This document shows positions 5,286 to 5,688 of a DNA stretch of 5,688 nt, piece by piece. Both the position numbers and the translations under genes were made by a program. Numbering within the stretch: position 1 is the stretch's first letter; each line of letters begins with the position of its first letter. The notes below the pieces were generated by a model that saw only the letters and a list, made by a program, of their open reading frames with translations, did not search any database and was not told where the DNA came from. The DNA is taken from assembly GCA_934130025.1 (NCBI GenBank), contig CAKOXG010000046.1:1-5688 (forward strand), in the 5' to 3' direction. Source of the DNA: an uncultured Clostridia bacterium. GTDB lineage: Bacteria > Bacillota > Clostridia > TANB77 > CAG-508.

Positions 5286-5688
5286 TTAATGTGCAGCCGT
5301 CACTAATAAATTTTCTAGTACATTTCCTGCATGTTTATCGTGTGATTTTAAAGGATGTACATAGAAATTATAGGTTGTAGTAATCTGTGCATGACCTAGT
5401 CTTGCAGATACAGTTGCTACATCTACTTGTTGTGCAATAAGTAGTGTTGCGTTTGTATGACGTAAGCCGTGAAATGTAATAACAGGTAAGCCAATTTGTT
5501 TAATAAATTTTTCAAACCATTTACTTATTGTTGATGGTGTAATTGGTTTGCCATCAACTTGTACAAATAACCTATTAGAATCGTGCCAGAAATCGCCTAC
5601 AATCGATTTTGGTTCTTCATACCATAACTTATATTCTTCAAGTAAAGAAACAATAAAATCAGGAATTGCAACTTCACGAATTGAACTT
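5286..5688 (-). CDS. int: Tyrosine recombinase/phage-type integrase, C-terminal part (runs off right edge)
   Basis: The minus-strand frame is open from the right edge to the TAA at 5286-5288, giving the last 133 residues. It contains FHGLRHTNATLL, in which the Arg codon is at 5460-5462. Next comes LGHAQITTTYNFYVHP with His at 5391-5393 and the probable nucleophile Tyr at 5361-5363. This HxxRH...LGH...Y set is the catalytic core of phage-type tyrosine recombinases, and all the visible catalytic residues are present. The N-terminal arm-binding and core-binding domains lie beyond the window. The enzyme would carry out site-specific integration and excision at the tRNA-fMet 3' end; its stop codon lies 208 bases from the tRNA fragment and the gene points toward it. 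Codon use (CGT, GGC, GTA, CAC) is less extreme in AT than in the left part, which suggests a different origin. Confidence 0.92.
   Translation of the reverse strand, partial: SSIREVAIPDFIVSLLEEYKLWYEEPKSIVGDFWHDSNRLFVQVDGKPITPSTISKWFEKFIKQIGLPVITFHGLRHTNATLLIAQQVDVATVSARLGHAQITTTYNFYVHPLKSHDKHAGNVLENLLVTAAH

Noticed and set aside
1..5688. CRISPR array, riboswitch or insertion-sequence ends
   Set aside because: There are no regularly spaced repeats, no recognisable aptamer, and no transposase or terminal inverted repeats in the window.

Overview
This is an AT-rich window with heavy use of AGA, ATA and A-ending codons, AGGAGG-type ribosome binding sites, T-tracted terminators and a Firmicute-type initiator tRNA remnant. 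It points to a low-GC Gram-positive host, most likely of clostridial type; species cannot be told from the sequence. It looks like an accessory (defence and mobile-element) region, not core chromosome.

Layout. At the far left, on the minus strand, is the first 33 codons of a small family I inorganic pyrophosphatase, running off the edge, with its own promoter. A divergent spacer (about 100-376) holds a weak terminator-like hairpin and an extended -10 promoter pointing right. From 377 to 4604 two genes lie head to tail on the plus strand. The first is a RecQ-like superfamily 2 helicase of about 1066 residues with an unrecognised 300-residue N-terminal region. The second is a protein of about 321 residues with a PUA/EVE-like N-terminal half and a Mrr-like PD-(D/E)xK nuclease C-terminal half. 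Together they resemble a two-gene DNA-targeting system, perhaps one that senses modified DNA. Each gene carries exactly one lesion: a -1 frameshift at a T TTA AAA heptamer near 2740-2748 in the helicase, and an in-frame TGA at codon 124 of the nuclease. Either the system is a decaying pair of pseudogenes, or one or both sites are recoded.

Right part. A third, separately promoted gene (4854-5039) encodes only the N-terminal domain of an AbiTii-type abortive-infection protein. It is cut off where a 46-base 3' fragment of the initiator tRNA-fMet gene begins, and its stop codon is formed by anticodon-loop bases. The tRNA fragment is followed by a strong rho-independent terminator, a pair of short phased repeats, and the 3' part of a tyrosine recombinase gene on the minus strand running off the right edge. 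This is the arrangement of an attachment site next to an integrase. The left part therefore ends at a mobile-element junction in tRNA-fMet, and the integrase belongs either to a neighbouring tandem element or to the same element in circular form.

The most interesting points are the helicase plus EVE/Mrr-like pair, the frameshift that falls on a canonical slippery heptamer, and the AbiTii gene truncated at the tRNA junction.
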